Shown: piece by piece, positions 34,707 through 46,848 of the stretch | Layout: each line of letters begins with the position of its first letter | Position numbering within the stretch: the stretch's first letter is position 1 | NCBI GenBank assembly: GCA_021154885.1 | Contig: JAJKHS010000144.1 | Coordinates: 1 to 64,000 of the forward strand | DNA length: 64,000 bases | Direction: 5' to 3' | Source: Thermoanaerobaculum sp. | Lineage (GTDB): Bacteria > Acidobacteriota > Thermoanaerobaculia > Multivoradales > UBA5704 | Notes under the pieces: model-generated | What the model was told of the DNA's origin: nothing | Databases searched by the model: none | What the model saw: the letters and a program-made list of their open reading frames with translations, nothing else | Position numbers and translations under genes: made by a program

Positions 34707-34751
34707 CCCTCTCTCTCCCAGCCTCCCCCCCGGCCGCCGGGAGAGAGAGGG
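34707..34751 (+). terminator. Strong hairpin after dps
   Basis: Perfect 13-bp arms CCCTCTCTCTCCC / GGGAGAGAGAGGG with a 19-base GC-rich loop. No T-tract follows. It lies between dps and the acylase gene and overlaps the latter's leader. Confidence 0.45.
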
Positions 34752-34764
34752 CTAAGGAGGTCCC

Positions 34765-37116
34765 ATGAGACGCGCTCTGTTCCTCGTCGTCCTGACTTTT
34801 CTCCTCCTGTCCCCGCTCCAGGCCGCTCCCCCGCCCGACCTCGCGGCGGAGGCCCGCGCCGCGCTCGCCCAGACCACCGGCACCCTGCGCCTGCACGGCC
34901 TCTCGCGGCCGGTCACCGTGCTGCGCGATCCCTGGGGCATCCCGCACATCTACGCCGCGACACAGGACGACCTCTTCTTCGCCCAGGGGTTCGTGGCGGC
35001 GCAGGACCGGCTGTTCCAGATGGAGCTGTGGCGGCGGGCGGGCGAGGGGCGCCTGGCCGAGGTACTCGGCAAAGACGCGGTGGAGCGCGACCGCTTCGCC
35101 CGGCTGCTGCGCTACCGCGGCGACCTGAAGGCGGAATACGAGAGCTACGCCCCTGACGCGCGGCAGATCGTCGAAAGCTTCGTGCGCGGGGTCAACGCGT
35201 TCATCGAGTCGAGCCGCGGCCGGTGGCCGATCGAATTCCGGCTCGCCGGGTTCGATCCCGAGCCCTGGACCCCCGAGGTGTGCCTCACCCGCATGGCCGG
35301 CTGGGGGATGACGCGTAACGCCAGCCTGGAGGTGATCCGCGCCCGGCTCGTCCGCGAGCTCGGCGGCGAGCTGGTCGACGAGCTGATCACGACCGATCCG
35401 CCGAAGAAGATCGAGGTCCCGCCCGGGCTCGACTTCGCCGGCATCGACGAGTCGATCGTCGCCGGACCTATCGCCGCCGGCGCGCCGATCTCCTTCTCGC
35501 CCGTCCAGGGGAGCAACAACTGGGTGGTGGACGGCGCGCTGTCCGCCACCGGCAAGCCGCTGCTCGCCAACGATCCGCACCGCGCCATCCAGCTCCCCAG
35601 CCTGCGCTGGATGGTCCACCTGGTGGCGCCCGGCTGGAACGTGATCGGCGCCGGCGAGCCCGCCCTGCCCGGCGTCGCCGCCGGCCACAACGACCGCATC
35701 GGCTTCGGCTTCACCATTGTCGGTATCGATCAGCAGGACCTCTACGTCGAGGAGACCAACCCGGCGAACCCGAACGAGGTGCGCTTCCAGGGCCGCTGGG
35801 CGCCGATGCGGATCGAGCGCGAGCGCATCCGGGTCAAGGGCGCGGAGCCGGTTGAGGCCGAGCTGAAATTCACCGCGCACGGGCCGGTGATCCACGAGGA
35901 CCGCGCCCGCCATCGCGCCTACGCCCTGCGCTGGGTGGGCAGCGAGCCGGGCACCGCCGGCTACCTCGCCTCGCTGTCGCTCGACCGGGCGCGGAGCTGG
36001 CCGGAGTTCCTGAAAGCCCTGGAGCGCTGGAAGGTACCGTCGGAAAACCTGGTCTATGCCGACGTCGAAGGCAACATCGGCTGGCAGGCGGCCGGCCTGA
36101 CCCCGGTGCGCCAGGGGTGGTCCGGCCTGGTGCCGGTGCCGGGGGACGGGCGCTACGAATGGCAAGGTTTTCTGCCGCTCGCCGACCTGCCGCGCGCCTT
36201 CAATCCGGCATCGCATTCGATCGCCACGGCGAACCACAACGTCATGCCTCCCGGCTATGCGCGGGAGCTCGGTTACGAATGGGCGCCGCCCTTCCGTTTC
36301 GAGCGTATTACTCAGGAGCTGGGGCTCCCCGGCCGCAAATTCACCGTCGCGGACTTCGAGCGCCTGCAATATGACGCGGTCTCGCTGCCGGCCCGCCGCA
36401 TGGTCCGTCTGCTCGCCGCGGCCGCGGGAGGCGCCCCCGCGCTGCAGCCCTGGGCGGCGCGCCTGACACGGTGGGACGGCACCATCGGCCGCGACTCCTC
36501 GCCGGCGGCGCTCTACGAGATCTGGATGACGAAGCTGCCCGACGCCGTCTTCAAGCCGAAGCTGCCCGAGGCGGCCTGGAAGCTGATCGGTCCCACGATC
36601 ACGCGGGAGAAGACGCTCGACGTCCTGGAGAGGGCGAGCCCGCGCTGGTTCGGCAGCGGCGAGGCGGCGCGGGCGGCGCGCGACGCCGCGCTGTTCCGGG
36701 CATTGGGCGAGGCCGTGGAGGAGGCGCGCAGGCAGCTCGGCCCCGACCCGGACGCTTGGCGCTGGGGTGCCCTGCACGCCACGACGTTCCGCCATCCCCT
36801 GGCCACCGACGACGCGCGCAGGGCGGTCCTCGATCTGCCCGACGTGCAGCGCGGCGGCGACGGCGACACCGTGATGGCCGCCGGCGGCCCCGGCTTTGCG
36901 GCGAACCACGGCGCCTCCTTCCGCGAGATCCTGGACGCGGCGGACTGGGACCGCTCGGTGGCCACCAGCGTGCCCGGGCAGTCCGGCCAACCCGGGAGCC
37001 CGCACTACGGCGACCTGCTCCCCCTGTGGTCGGAAGGGAAATACTTCCCGCTCCTCTTCAGCCGCGAGAAGATCGAGGCGGCGGCGAAGGAGCGGCTGGT
37101 GCTGGCGCCGCGGTAG
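34765..37116 (+). CDS. Penicillin acylase family Ntn-hydrolase, exported
   Basis: 783 residues, RBS AAGGAGG, signal peptide [20 protein letters not shown]. The family order is complete: [36 protein letters not shown] (alpha chain), then the autoprocessing site with nucleophile Ser250 in [41 protein letters not shown] and a late [11 protein letters not shown]. Such precursors self-cleave into alpha and beta chains. Substrates range from beta-lactams to N-acyl-homoserine lactones and lipopeptides, and cannot be decided here. Periplasmic. Confidence 0.92.
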   Translation: MRRALFLVVLTFLLLSPLQAAPPPDLAAEARAALAQTTGTLRLHGLSRPVTVLRDPWGIPHIYAATQDDLFFAQGFVAAQDRLFQMELWRRAGEGRLAEVLGKDAVERDRFARLLRYRGDLKAEYESYAPDARQIVESFVRGVNAFIESSRGRWPIEFRLAGFDPEPWTPEVCLTRMAGWGMTRNASLEVIRARLVRELGGELVDELITTDPPKKIEVPPGLDFAGIDESIVAGPIAAGAPISFSPVQGSNNWVVDGALSATGKPLLANDPHRAIQLPSLRWMVHLVAPGWNVIGAGEPALPGVAAGHNDRIGFGFTIVGIDQQDLYVEETNPANPNEVRFQGRWAPMRIERERIRVKGAEPVEAELKFTAHGPVIHEDRARHRAYALRWVGSEPGTAGYLASLSLDRARSWPEFLKALERWKVPSENLVYADVEGNIGWQAAGLTPVRQGWSGLVPVPGDGRYEWQGFLPLADLPRAFNPASHSIATANHNVMPPGYARELGYEWAPPFRFERITQELGLPGRKFTVADFERLQYDAVSLPARRMVRLLAAAAGGAPALQPWAARLTRWDGTIGRDSSPAALYEIWMTKLPDAVFKPKLPEAAWKLIGPTITREKTLDVLERASPRWFGSGEAARAARDAALFRALGEAVEEARRQLGPDPDAWRWGALHATTFRHPLATDDARRAVLDLPDVQRGGDGDTVMAAGGPGFAANHGASFREILDAADWDRSVATSVPGQSGQPGSPHYGDLLPLWSEGKYFPLLFSREKIEAAAKERLVLAPR

Positions 37117-37156
37117 GCGGGAAGCTTCTTGTAAAGCTCCGGGTGGCGCTGCGACT

Positions 37157-37294
37157 TCAGCCAAGGCTGCCGCTGCGGAGCAGTTTCTGGACCTCGGCGT
37201 GATCACCCAGGAAGAAGACGAAAAGATCTTCAGATCGGTTTTCAAACAGGAAACGCAAGGCCAGCCGCGGATCAAGGGAGAGAGGCTTCTTCAA
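37157..37294 (-). CDS. Very small protein overlapping the antitoxin gene (possible toxin fragment)
   Basis: 45 codons beginning at TTG 37294, with GAGAGG five bases upstream, inside the 3' end of the Phd-like gene. The product reads KKPLSLDPRLALRFLFEN, then DLFVFFLGDHAEVQKLLRS. A toxin would normally follow a Phd antitoxin at this position, but 45 residues is too short for a known one. It may be a remnant or an unusual small protein. Low confidence. Confidence 0.35.
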   Translation of the reverse strand: MKKPLSLDPRLALRFLFENRSEDLFVFFLGDHAEVQKLLRSGSLG

Positions 37295-37565
37295 GCAATC
37301 CTCTCAGCTCGTCCACGGGGACCGTCCTGAGCTTCCCCGAGCGCTTGAGTCGACGATAGCGGTCGTCCACGGCGTTCTGCAAAGCGGCGACCTGCTCCGG
37401 AGCCGCACCGTACTCACGCTGCGCAAAGTCTGTGGACTCCACTTCCACTTTGCGGAGGGCGATGACGTTGGCCCCCAAGATGATGCCAATGTCATCACCA
37501 CCGGCGGCAGCCGCCAGCCAGTGACTCAGGTTCTTCCTTGCCTCGGTGATGGTGAGAGTCTTCAT
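37272..37565 (-). CDS. Phd/YefM-family antitoxin
   Basis: 97 residues from ATG 37565. The N-terminus MKTLTITEARKNLSHWLAAA and GGDDIGIILGANVIALRKVE is the Phd/YefM dimerisation and DNA-binding fold. The C-terminus is charged and helical (AALQNAVDDRYRRLKRSG) and would wrap a toxin. No complete toxin follows, only the 45-residue frame at 37157, so this looks like an orphan antitoxin or a degraded module. No clear RBS. Confidence 0.72.
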   Translation of the reverse strand: MKTLTITEARKNLSHWLAAAAGGDDIGIILGANVIALRKVEVESTDFAQREYGAAPEQVAALQNAVDDRYRRLKRSGKLRTVPVDELRGLLEEASLP

Positions 37566-37701
37566 GGAGACGTTATACCGTCTCTCCAGCAGAAGGGTCA
37601 AGCTTGAGCGCGTCCCATTCCCCCTCTTCTAGGTGCCCCCCTTTGCGATAAGCTGGGGACCGGTTGTACCGACAACGGGCTCTCAGGAGAATTGCCGCAC
37701 C

Positions 37702-37788
37702 ATGCACCCACGGACCCAAGAGCTGCTTCACTACCTCGACACCCAACGGGCCGTCCTGCGCGCCGCCCTGGAAGGAGAACAAGGATGA
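37702..37788 (+). pseudogene. 28-residue DinB-like N-terminal fragment
   Basis: ATG 37702 to TGA 37788 encodes MHPRTQELLHYLDTQRAVLR then AALEGEQG. The opening resembles N-termini of DinB-family (four-helix) proteins; this is recollection of the pattern. It stops where the histidine phosphatase begins, with an ATGA overlap and the phosphatase RBS inside it. It is either a truncated gene or a short coupled leader. Confidence 0.4.
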
Positions 37789-38366
37789 GACGTTTTTTCC
37801 CTCTCGGAGCGCTGCCGCTCCTCCTGGCGCTGATGGTCTCGGCGCCCGTGGCCGCCCTGGACGTCATCTACCTCGTCCGCCATGCCGAGAAGGTGGACGA
37901 CTGGCCGGCGGCGCGCGATCTCGACGCGTTCCGCCCCCTCTCCCCGGCGGGAGTGGCCCGCGCCGAGGCGCTCGCCGACCGTCTCAAGGGCGAGGGCATC
38001 GCCGCCGCGTACACCAGCCGCACGACTCGGACCGTGGCCACAGTCGAGCCTCTGATGAAGGCCGGCAACTGCCCCACTGTAATGGCGGACGATGTCACCA
38101 CCCGGCCGGAAGAGATGGCCGGCTTCCTCGCCGGGCTGCGGCAGAAGCACGCCGCCGACCGGGCCGTGCTGATCGTGGGGCACGCAAACACCATCCCCGA
38201 GCTCCTGGTGAGGCTGGGGGCGAAACCGGATTGTTTTCAGCGCCTGGGGATCACCGGCCAGCCGGGAAGCCTGATGACGGAGAGGTATGACGGCCTGTGG
38301 CGGGTCGATCTGAAAAAGCAAGGCTGCGAGGCGATCGAGCGGAGCACCCTGGCGGCCGGGCGATGA
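37785..38366 (+). CDS. Exported histidine phosphatase family (SixA/phosphoglycerate mutase-like) protein
   Basis: 193 residues from ATG 37785 with GAAGGAG upstream. The signal peptide MRRFFPLGALPLLLALMVSA is followed at once by the phosphohistidine motif VIYLVRHAEKVDD (RHG-type), then RPLSPAGVARAEALADRL, AAYTSRTTRTVATVEPL and the second His in LIVGHANTIPELL. The catalytic His, Arg and second His are all present. A periplasmic phosphatase of unknown substrate. Confidence 0.87.
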   Translation: MRRFFPLGALPLLLALMVSAPVAALDVIYLVRHAEKVDDWPAARDLDAFRPLSPAGVARAEALADRLKGEGIAAAYTSRTTRTVATVEPLMKAGNCPTVMADDVTTRPEEMAGFLAGLRQKHAADRAVLIVGHANTIPELLVRLGAKPDCFQRLGITGQPGSLMTERYDGLWRVDLKKQGCEAIERSTLAAGR

Positions 38367-38383
38367 CCTGACCTCAGCAGATC

Positions 38384-40009
38384 ATGTTGCGGTTGACCGA
38401 GCTGCGGCTTCCCCTGGATCATTCCGAGGAGGAGCTGCGGGCCGCCATCGTCAAAGAGCTCGGCATTGAGCCCCGAGAGCTGGTTCGCTATTCGATCTAT
38501 CGGCGCAGCTTCGACGCCCGTAAGCGGGGGGCGATCGCCGTCACTTATCATCTCGACGTCGAGACGACGCGGGAGGACGAGGTTCTCCGGCGGCTTCGCG
38601 CCGACCCTCACGTTGCACCGGCACCGGACACTTCCTATCACTTTTTGACCCGGGCTCCGAGGGCGCTGGCGTCAAGGCCGATCGTGATCGGCGGCGGACC
38701 CTGCGGTCTCTTCGCCGGTCTGCTGCTGGCAGAGATGGGGTTTCGTCCGCTCCTTCTGGAGCGCGGCAAGAAGGCCCGCGAGCGCACGGTCGACACCTTC
38801 GGACTCTGGCGCCAGAGGAAGCTCGATCCGGAATCCAACGTGCAGTTCGGCGAAGGCGGTGCCGGCACGTTTTCCGACGGCAAGCTCTACAGTCAGATCA
38901 GGGACCCGGGACATCGCGGGCGCAAGGTGCTCACCGAGCTCGTCGAGGCCGGCGCGCCGTCTGAAATCCTCTTCGTCAACAAGCCCCACATCGGCACCTT
39001 CCGGCTGGTGAAGGTGGTCGAGAAACTGCGGACGAAGATCGAATCCCTGGGCGGCGAGATCCGCTTTCAGAACCGTGTCGAGGATCTGATTATTGAGCAG
39101 GAAAGTGAAGAGGGAAAAGTGCGGGGCGTGATCCTCGCCGATGGCCAGCGCCTGGCGGCGGATCATGTCGTCCTGGCGGTCGGTCACAGCGCGCGGGACA
39201 CCTTTGAGATGCTCTATCGACGCGGCGTCCAGATCGAAGCCAAACCGTTCTCGATCGGGTTTCGCATCGAGCATCCGCAGTCTCTCATCGACCGTTGCCG
39301 CTTCGGACCGCAGGCGGGGCATCCGCTGCTGGGCGCCGCCGACTATAAATTGGTTCACCATTGCCGCAACGGCCGATCGGTCTACAGCTTCTGCATGTGT
39401 CCGGGCGGTACGGTGGTGGCTGCGGCTTCAGAGCCCGGAGGGGTGGTCACCAACGGCATGAGCCAATATTCCAGGGACGAGCGGAACGCCAACAGCGGCA
39501 TCGTCGTGGGCATCACGCCGGCCGACTATCCCGGCGGGCAGCTCGCCGGCGTCGAGTTTCAACGCCACTGGGAAGAGCGGGCGTTCGAGCTGGGCGGGAG
39601 CAACTACGACGCGCCCGGCCAACTCGTCGGCGACTTCCTCGCGGGCCGGCCCTCCACGGCCTTCGGCTCGGTCCTGCCGTCGTATCAGCCCGGCGTGCGC
39701 CTGGGAGATCTGAGCTCGAGCCTGCCGGAGTACGCGATCGAGGCGATCCGTGAAGCGCTCCCGGCCTTCGACCGGCAGATCAGGGGATTCGCCATGCACG
39801 ACGCCGTGCTGACCGGCGTTGAAACGCGCACCTCCTCGCCCCTTCGGATCCCGCGGAACGAAAACTTTCAGAGCCTCAACACCGAAGGTCTTTATCCCGC
39901 GGGCGAGGGAGCCGGATATGCCGGCGGTATCCTCTCCGCCGCGGTCGACGGCATCAAGGTGGCCGAGGCCGTCGCCCTGAGCCTTGTGGCAGCTTCAGGG
40001 TGCTCTTGA
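38384..40009 (+). CDS. FAD-dependent oxidoreductase of the COG2509 type
   Basis: 541 residues. An N-terminal ~80-residue domain (LRLPLDHSEEELRAAIVKEL; YSIYRRSFDARKRGAI) precedes an FAD fold IVIGGGPCGLFAGLLLAEMG. Further family segments are NVQFGEGGAGTFSDGKLYSQ, FCMCPGGTVVAAASEPGGVV, NGMSQYSRDERNANSGIVV and a final GLYPAGEGAGYAGGI. Members are uncharacterised flavin dehydrogenases widespread in bacteria. Cytoplasmic. Its 3' end lies just before the cytochrome gene on the same strand. Confidence 0.88.
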   Translation: MLRLTELRLPLDHSEEELRAAIVKELGIEPRELVRYSIYRRSFDARKRGAIAVTYHLDVETTREDEVLRRLRADPHVAPAPDTSYHFLTRAPRALASRPIVIGGGPCGLFAGLLLAEMGFRPLLLERGKKARERTVDTFGLWRQRKLDPESNVQFGEGGAGTFSDGKLYSQIRDPGHRGRKVLTELVEAGAPSEILFVNKPHIGTFRLVKVVEKLRTKIESLGGEIRFQNRVEDLIIEQESEEGKVRGVILADGQRLAADHVVLAVGHSARDTFEMLYRRGVQIEAKPFSIGFRIEHPQSLIDRCRFGPQAGHPLLGAADYKLVHHCRNGRSVYSFCMCPGGTVVAAASEPGGVVTNGMSQYSRDERNANSGIVVGITPADYPGGQLAGVEFQRHWEERAFELGGSNYDAPGQLVGDFLAGRPSTAFGSVLPSYQPGVRLGDLSSSLPEYAIEAIREALPAFDRQIRGFAMHDAVLTGVETRTSSPLRIPRNENFQSLNTEGLYPAGEGAGYAGGILSAAVDGIKVAEAVALSLVAASGCS

Positions 40010-40059
40010 TACGATCCCGCTCCGTCGCCCGAGTCCACCAGACCATAGGAGAGCTTTCC

Positions 40060-41271
40060 ATGCCGACGTCCCTCCCGGTTCCCTCTCGATCTCCACGGGC
40101 CCGCAGTCTGGCCGTGGCGCTCCTGGTACTCCTCATGACCGCTCTGGCGGCGGGTGCCTCCGCCCCCGAGCCGCCAAAGCCGGCGACACAGCCGAAGCCG
40201 GACCGTCCGGCCAAGGCCGCCGCGAGCGCCCCGTCCGCCGCTCCCCAGAGCGAGGGCGAGCCCACCGCCGAGAAGAAGTTCAAGAACATCAAGGTGCTGC
40301 GCAGCATGCCCGCCTCGCAGATGCTGCCGGTGATGCACCTCATGCGGGCGTCGCTGGGCGTGACCTGCGATTTTTGCCACGTCACCGAAGACAACCAGTA
40401 CGAGTCGGACACCAAGAAGCCCAAGGAGACCGCCCGTCAGATGATCCAGATGGTGCTGGACATCAACAAGAACAATTTCGAGGGCCGGCCCGTCGTCACC
40501 TGCAACTCCTGCCACAACGGACACGAGCGCCCCGTCGCGGTGCCGCCGATCGGCCAGGGGCTGTTCGCCGACACGACCAACGCGGAGCCGGAGACGAAGG
40601 AGAAGATGCCGAGCGCGGCGCAGATCCTCGATCATTACGTCGAGGCGCTCGGCGGCAGGACCGCCCTCCTGGCGGTCAAGAGCCGGACCTCGCGCGGCAC
40701 TCTGCTGCATATCAAGGTGGTCGACGCTGGAACCCCCAAGGCCCGGGCCGTCAACCGGGGCCAGGAAGATCCGCTGGAGATCGATCAGCAGTGGCCCGGA
40801 AAGGTCACGGTGACCCTCGGTCCGCCCAACGGGCGAGTCGTCCAGCAGCTCGACGGCACGTCCGGGACGGTCGAAACGCCCGAAGGGAAGCGGCCCATGA
40901 CCGCGGCGGAGATCGCCCGCTTCACCGCCCTGGGCGACCTGCGGCGGGACCTGGAGCTGCAGGATCATGCCGACAAGGCGCGAGTCGGCGGCAAGGACAA
41001 GATCGATGGACGGGACGTCTACGTCCTGCGCACCCAGACCCCGGAGGGAAACCGCGAGACCCTGTACTTCGACGTCCAGACCGGCCTGCTGCGACGCCGG
41101 ATCGCCTTCCGGCAGACCGTGATCGGCTCCGATCCCGAGCAGACCGACCTCGAGGACTATCGCGATGCCGGTGGCGTCAAGGTGCCGTTCGTCGTCAAGG
41201 TCTCCTACGTCGACGACAACCATCTCGGCACCACCCGGAAATTCACGGAGGTCCGTGACAACGTACAATAG
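40060..41271 (+). CDS. Exported c-type cytochrome with reaction-centre-cytochrome-like domain
   Basis: 403 residues from ATG 40060 (GGAGAG upstream), with an N-terminal signal (LAVALLVLLMTALAAGASA) and a Pro/Ala-rich linker. Residues ~80-165 resemble the photosynthetic reaction-centre cytochrome subunit: NIKVLRSMPASQMLPVMHLM, two heme motifs CDFCH (C103) and CNSCH (C148), each with a Met-bearing helix before it. The C-terminal half (~200-403) is beta-rich, ending in VKVSYVDDNHLGTTRKF, like an outer-membrane-associated lipid-binding fold. No photosynthesis genes are present, so it is presumably a respiratory or periplasmic electron carrier. Confidence 0.85.
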   Translation: MPTSLPVPSRSPRARSLAVALLVLLMTALAAGASAPEPPKPATQPKPDRPAKAAASAPSAAPQSEGEPTAEKKFKNIKVLRSMPASQMLPVMHLMRASLGVTCDFCHVTEDNQYESDTKKPKETARQMIQMVLDINKNNFEGRPVVTCNSCHNGHERPVAVPPIGQGLFADTTNAEPETKEKMPSAAQILDHYVEALGGRTALLAVKSRTSRGTLLHIKVVDAGTPKARAVNRGQEDPLEIDQQWPGKVTVTLGPPNGRVVQQLDGTSGTVETPEGKRPMTAAEIARFTALGDLRRDLELQDHADKARVGGKDKIDGRDVYVLRTQTPEGNRETLYFDVQTGLLRRRIAFRQTVIGSDPEQTDLEDYRDAGGVKVPFVVKVSYVDDNHLGTTRKFTEVRDNVQ

Positions 41272-41297
41272 AGCTTCTGGCAGCCAAGGAGGAAATC

Positions 41298-41619
41298 ATG
41301 GCCAGCGAGAAAGAAGGGGTCAGTTTTCCCAACGAAAGCCCCGCGTACCGTTCGTCGCGGGACCAGTTGCTCCAGGCGGAGATCGAGCTGCGGCGGAAGC
41401 TCGAGGACGTGGCGGCGTTGCGGCGGACCCTGCCGCTGGGCGGCAGGGTCAAGGAGGATTACGTCTTCGAGGAGGGGGGCCGCGACCTGGACGACGTCGA
41501 AACACAACGCCAGCCGCCACGTGGACCTGATCTGGCCCCTCTGGAACCTGTTCGACTACACGCCGGAGGGACGGGGAACCGACTGGCGCCCGCGGCTGGT
41601 GTACGACTCGGCGGAGTAG
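41298..41619 (+). pseudogene. DUF899 (thioredoxin-fold) gene with large internal deletion
   Basis: Starts normally (MASEKEGVSFPNESPAYRSS, then LLQAEIELRRKLEDVAALRR and GGRVKEDYVFEEGG), as in DUF899 proteins. After about 60 codons it jumps to the family's C-terminus in another frame: HVDLIWPLWNLFDYTPEGRG, then TDWRPRLVYDSAE and stop at 41619. Roughly 130-150 central residues with the active-site region are missing. RBS AAGGAGG is still present. Clearly inactive. Confidence 0.8.
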
Positions 41620-41698
41620 CGGCGGTCCGCCCCTCGCCTGTAGGATTTGCCCCCCGGCGAGCCCGGAGAAGTTATAGTTGGGGCTGAAGGAGCCCACG

Positions 41699-41900
41699 AT
41701 GAAGCTACGGAGTTCTCGAACCCAGCGAAGACGGTGGCTACACCGCTTTCGTCCCGGCCTTACCGGGCTGTTTGAGCGAAGGCGACACCCGCGAAGAGGT
41801 CTTGGCCCATCTTCAGGAAGCCATCGAGCTCTACCTGGAGCCGATCGAGGATGACTGGGGCTTCGCCCCTGACGCGGAAGTTCTGGAAGTCGCCGTTTGA
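41699..41900 (+). pseudogene. hicB: HicB-like antitoxin, frameshifted at the second codon
   Basis: The frame ending at 41900 reads YGVLEPSEDGGYTAFVPALP, then GCLSEGDTREEVLAHLQEAI and ELYLEPIEDDWGF, a typical HicB. The only start, ATG 41699, is out of frame with it by one base: ATGAAGCTACGG where ATGAAGTACGG would give MKYGVLEP. Removing one base restores the gene, so this is a start-proximal frameshift. It is followed by a hicA remnant in the usual overlapping arrangement. Confidence 0.72.
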
Positions 41901-42078
41901 GTAAAGTTCCCAGTCTGTTGTCCGCCAGCGGGGCAGTCATATTCGTCTCCAGAAACGGACGGCGGAAGAAACCCTGAAGCTCATCGTCCCTGCCCACCGC
42001 CCCATCAAGCGCTCCACCCTTTCCCACATCCTGAAGCAAGCTCGCCTCGATCTGGACAAGTTTGTCCAGCTTCTGTGA
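41897..42078 (+). pseudogene. hicA: HicA-like toxin remnant with internal deletion and frame change
   Basis: The C-terminal part VRQRGSHIRLQKRTAEETLK, then LIVPAHRPIKRSTLSHILKQ and ARLDLDKFVQLL, is a HicA double-stranded-RNA-binding-like fold with the catalytic His (GSHI). The N-terminus from TTG 41897 reads MSKVPSLLSA in another frame; the segment between (normally GWxxxRQ...) is missing. TTG overlaps the hicB stop (TTGA). Inactive pair, apparently decayed together. Confidence 0.68.
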
Positions 42079-42188
42079 TTCGGCTCGCCACCCCACCCCG
42101 GGCACGTTTTCGGGGCGAGCGGTGTCTAAGAGATTTGGGGAGGTCCCAAGACAGGGACCACCCAGATCGATTGGGGAGGAGGCTTTCC

Positions 42189-45389
<3,201 letters not shown>

Positions 45390-45414
45390 ACGAAATTGGG
45401 TTCGTAAATACGTT

Positions 45415-45440
45415 GCGCGGCGTCCAAGAGGACGCCGCGC
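45415..45440 (+). terminator. Hairpin terminator after the VIT/VWA gene
   Basis: Perfect 11-bp arms GCGCGGCGTCC / GGACGCCGCGC with a 4-base loop, 26 bp past the stop. It separates this gene from the DUF4062 operon. Confidence 0.6.
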
Positions 45441-45514
45441 TTCCTCGTGACTGAGAAATCCCGTCGCTAAATCCGTCTAAGTCTAAGACCCTGCTGGAGG
45501 CGCTCGTCTACGGC

Positions 45515-45520
45515 TATAAT
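45515..45520 (+). promoter_or_regulatory. Consensus -10 box upstream of the DUF4062 operon
   Basis: TATAAT, an exact -10 match in otherwise GC-rich DNA, 39 bp before the ATG of the first operon gene. No good -35 is visible 17 bp upstream (TGCTGG). Confidence 0.45.
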
Positions 45521-45558
45521 AAGAAAACAACTCCAAGAAGACGAGGCTTACCCACTAC

Positions 45559-46848
45559 ATGGCACGAATCTACATCTCTTCGACCTTCAAGGACCTTATC
45601 CAAGAGCGCCTCGCTGCCCGCGAGGCCGTCCTCACCCTGGAGCATCTGCCCCGATACATGGAAAGCTATACGGCCTCGGAGGAGTGCCCTCTCGACATCT
45701 GTCTGGAAGACGTGAGGTCGTGCCAAGCCTATGTCGGTATCCTCGCTTGGCGATACGGTTTCGTGCCGCCATCGTACAGCAAGAGCATTACCCACCTCGA
45801 GTACGAAGAGGCCGGCCGGTCCGGGATTCCTCGCCTCCTCTTCTTGCTCGCTGACAACGCCCCCTGGCCGGCCGACCGGCGTGACGGCGATCCACGGATC
45901 GCCGCTCTACGCAACGAGATCCGGCTACTCAAGATCGTGCAGGAGTTCAGTACCCCCGACGAGCTGCGGGCCGCGGTGACCGCTGCTGTGGCTCGGGAGC
46001 TCGGCTCGGGACGCCCCATCCCCAACTTGCTCCCCTACCTCTGTGACCGCAGCACTCAGGAGTTCGAGCTCGAAGAAGCTCTGGCGGCACGCCCCCGCAA
46101 CCGGCCGTTGCTGGCCGTCGTCCACGGCGACGAGTACCAATCCCACGAGATGTTCTTCGAGCGGCTGCAGAAGGTCTCGCTACCCAGGCTCCTTGATCTG
46201 GGGGATCAGGCCACCGTGACCTCCTACTTCCTGCGCTGGCCGGCCGGCTCCCAGAGCGCCGACGAGATTCAAAAGCGACTGCGAAGCCACTTGGCCGAGG
46301 CGGTGCGTAACCGGCGTACGGCGCCGGTCCAGGAGATCCAGCAGACCCTGGCCCTGAGCCCGGCACCGGTAGTGCTCCGCACTCAGGTGTTGACCGAAGA
46401 CTTTCAGCGGCTTGGGATCTCGGCGCTCCAAGGCTTCTTCGAGTTCTGGCGCCAATGGCCCGATCTGGAACTAGGCCAGCAGCTTTTTGCGATTCTATTT
46501 CTCAAATACGAGTTGAAGACCGCACTCGCCCAAGAGAAGCGGCAGGCCTGGGAGGAGCTGAACGCGACTCTCCAAAGCTTCCTCGAAGACCTTCGTTTCG
46601 ATGACGAACGGCTGCCTGGAGTGGTCCTGCGGAAGCTGGACGGTGTGGCGCGCACGGATGTCGAGACCTGGGCTCTTGAAGAAGTGCCGCCCAATCTTTG
46701 CAGTGGCGATCAGATCTTCCCCGACATCCGGCGGCTGTTCGAGAGATGGGAAGCCGAGCAGTCGTCAACCACTATACCCATGGAGGAGTTGGCCTCCCGG
46801 CTGCGGGCGCTGCTCTACGGGTACAACTCGCTCAAGGAGCTCGCATGA
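45559..46848 (+). CDS. DUF4062 domain protein with iSTAND-like C-terminus
   Basis: 429 residues. Residues ~1-115 are a DUF4062 domain (MARIYISSTFKDLIQERLAA; DVRSCQAYVGILAWRYGF), a TIR-like alpha/beta fold common in conflict systems. The rest has the order of an inactive STAND-like (iSTAND) module (RPLLAVVHGDEYQSHEMFFE; ILFLKYELKTALAQ), with no P-loop. First of three overlapping genes: its stop and the MoxR start share ATGA. DUF4062 may sense or act on a nucleotide or NAD. Function unproven. Confidence 0.78.
   Translation: MARIYISSTFKDLIQERLAAREAVLTLEHLPRYMESYTASEECPLDICLEDVRSCQAYVGILAWRYGFVPPSYSKSITHLEYEEAGRSGIPRLLFLLADNAPWPADRRDGDPRIAALRNEIRLLKIVQEFSTPDELRAAVTAAVARELGSGRPIPNLLPYLCDRSTQEFELEEALAARPRNRPLLAVVHGDEYQSHEMFFERLQKVSLPRLLDLGDQATVTSYFLRWPAGSQSADEIQKRLRSHLAEAVRNRRTAPVQEIQQTLALSPAPVVLRTQVLTEDFQRLGISALQGFFEFWRQWPDLELGQQLFAILFLKYELKTALAQEKRQAWEELNATLQSFLEDLRFDDERLPGVVLRKLDGVARTDVETWALEEVPPNLCSGDQIFPDIRRLFERWEAEQSSTTIPMEELASRLRALLYGYNSLKELA

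Noticed and set aside
33985..37275. Very long open frame on the minus strand (over 1000 codons)
   Set aside because: Opposite the penicillin acylase and Dps genes, which have full family motifs. Long antisense frames are expected in high-GC DNA; no family signature or RBS in this one.
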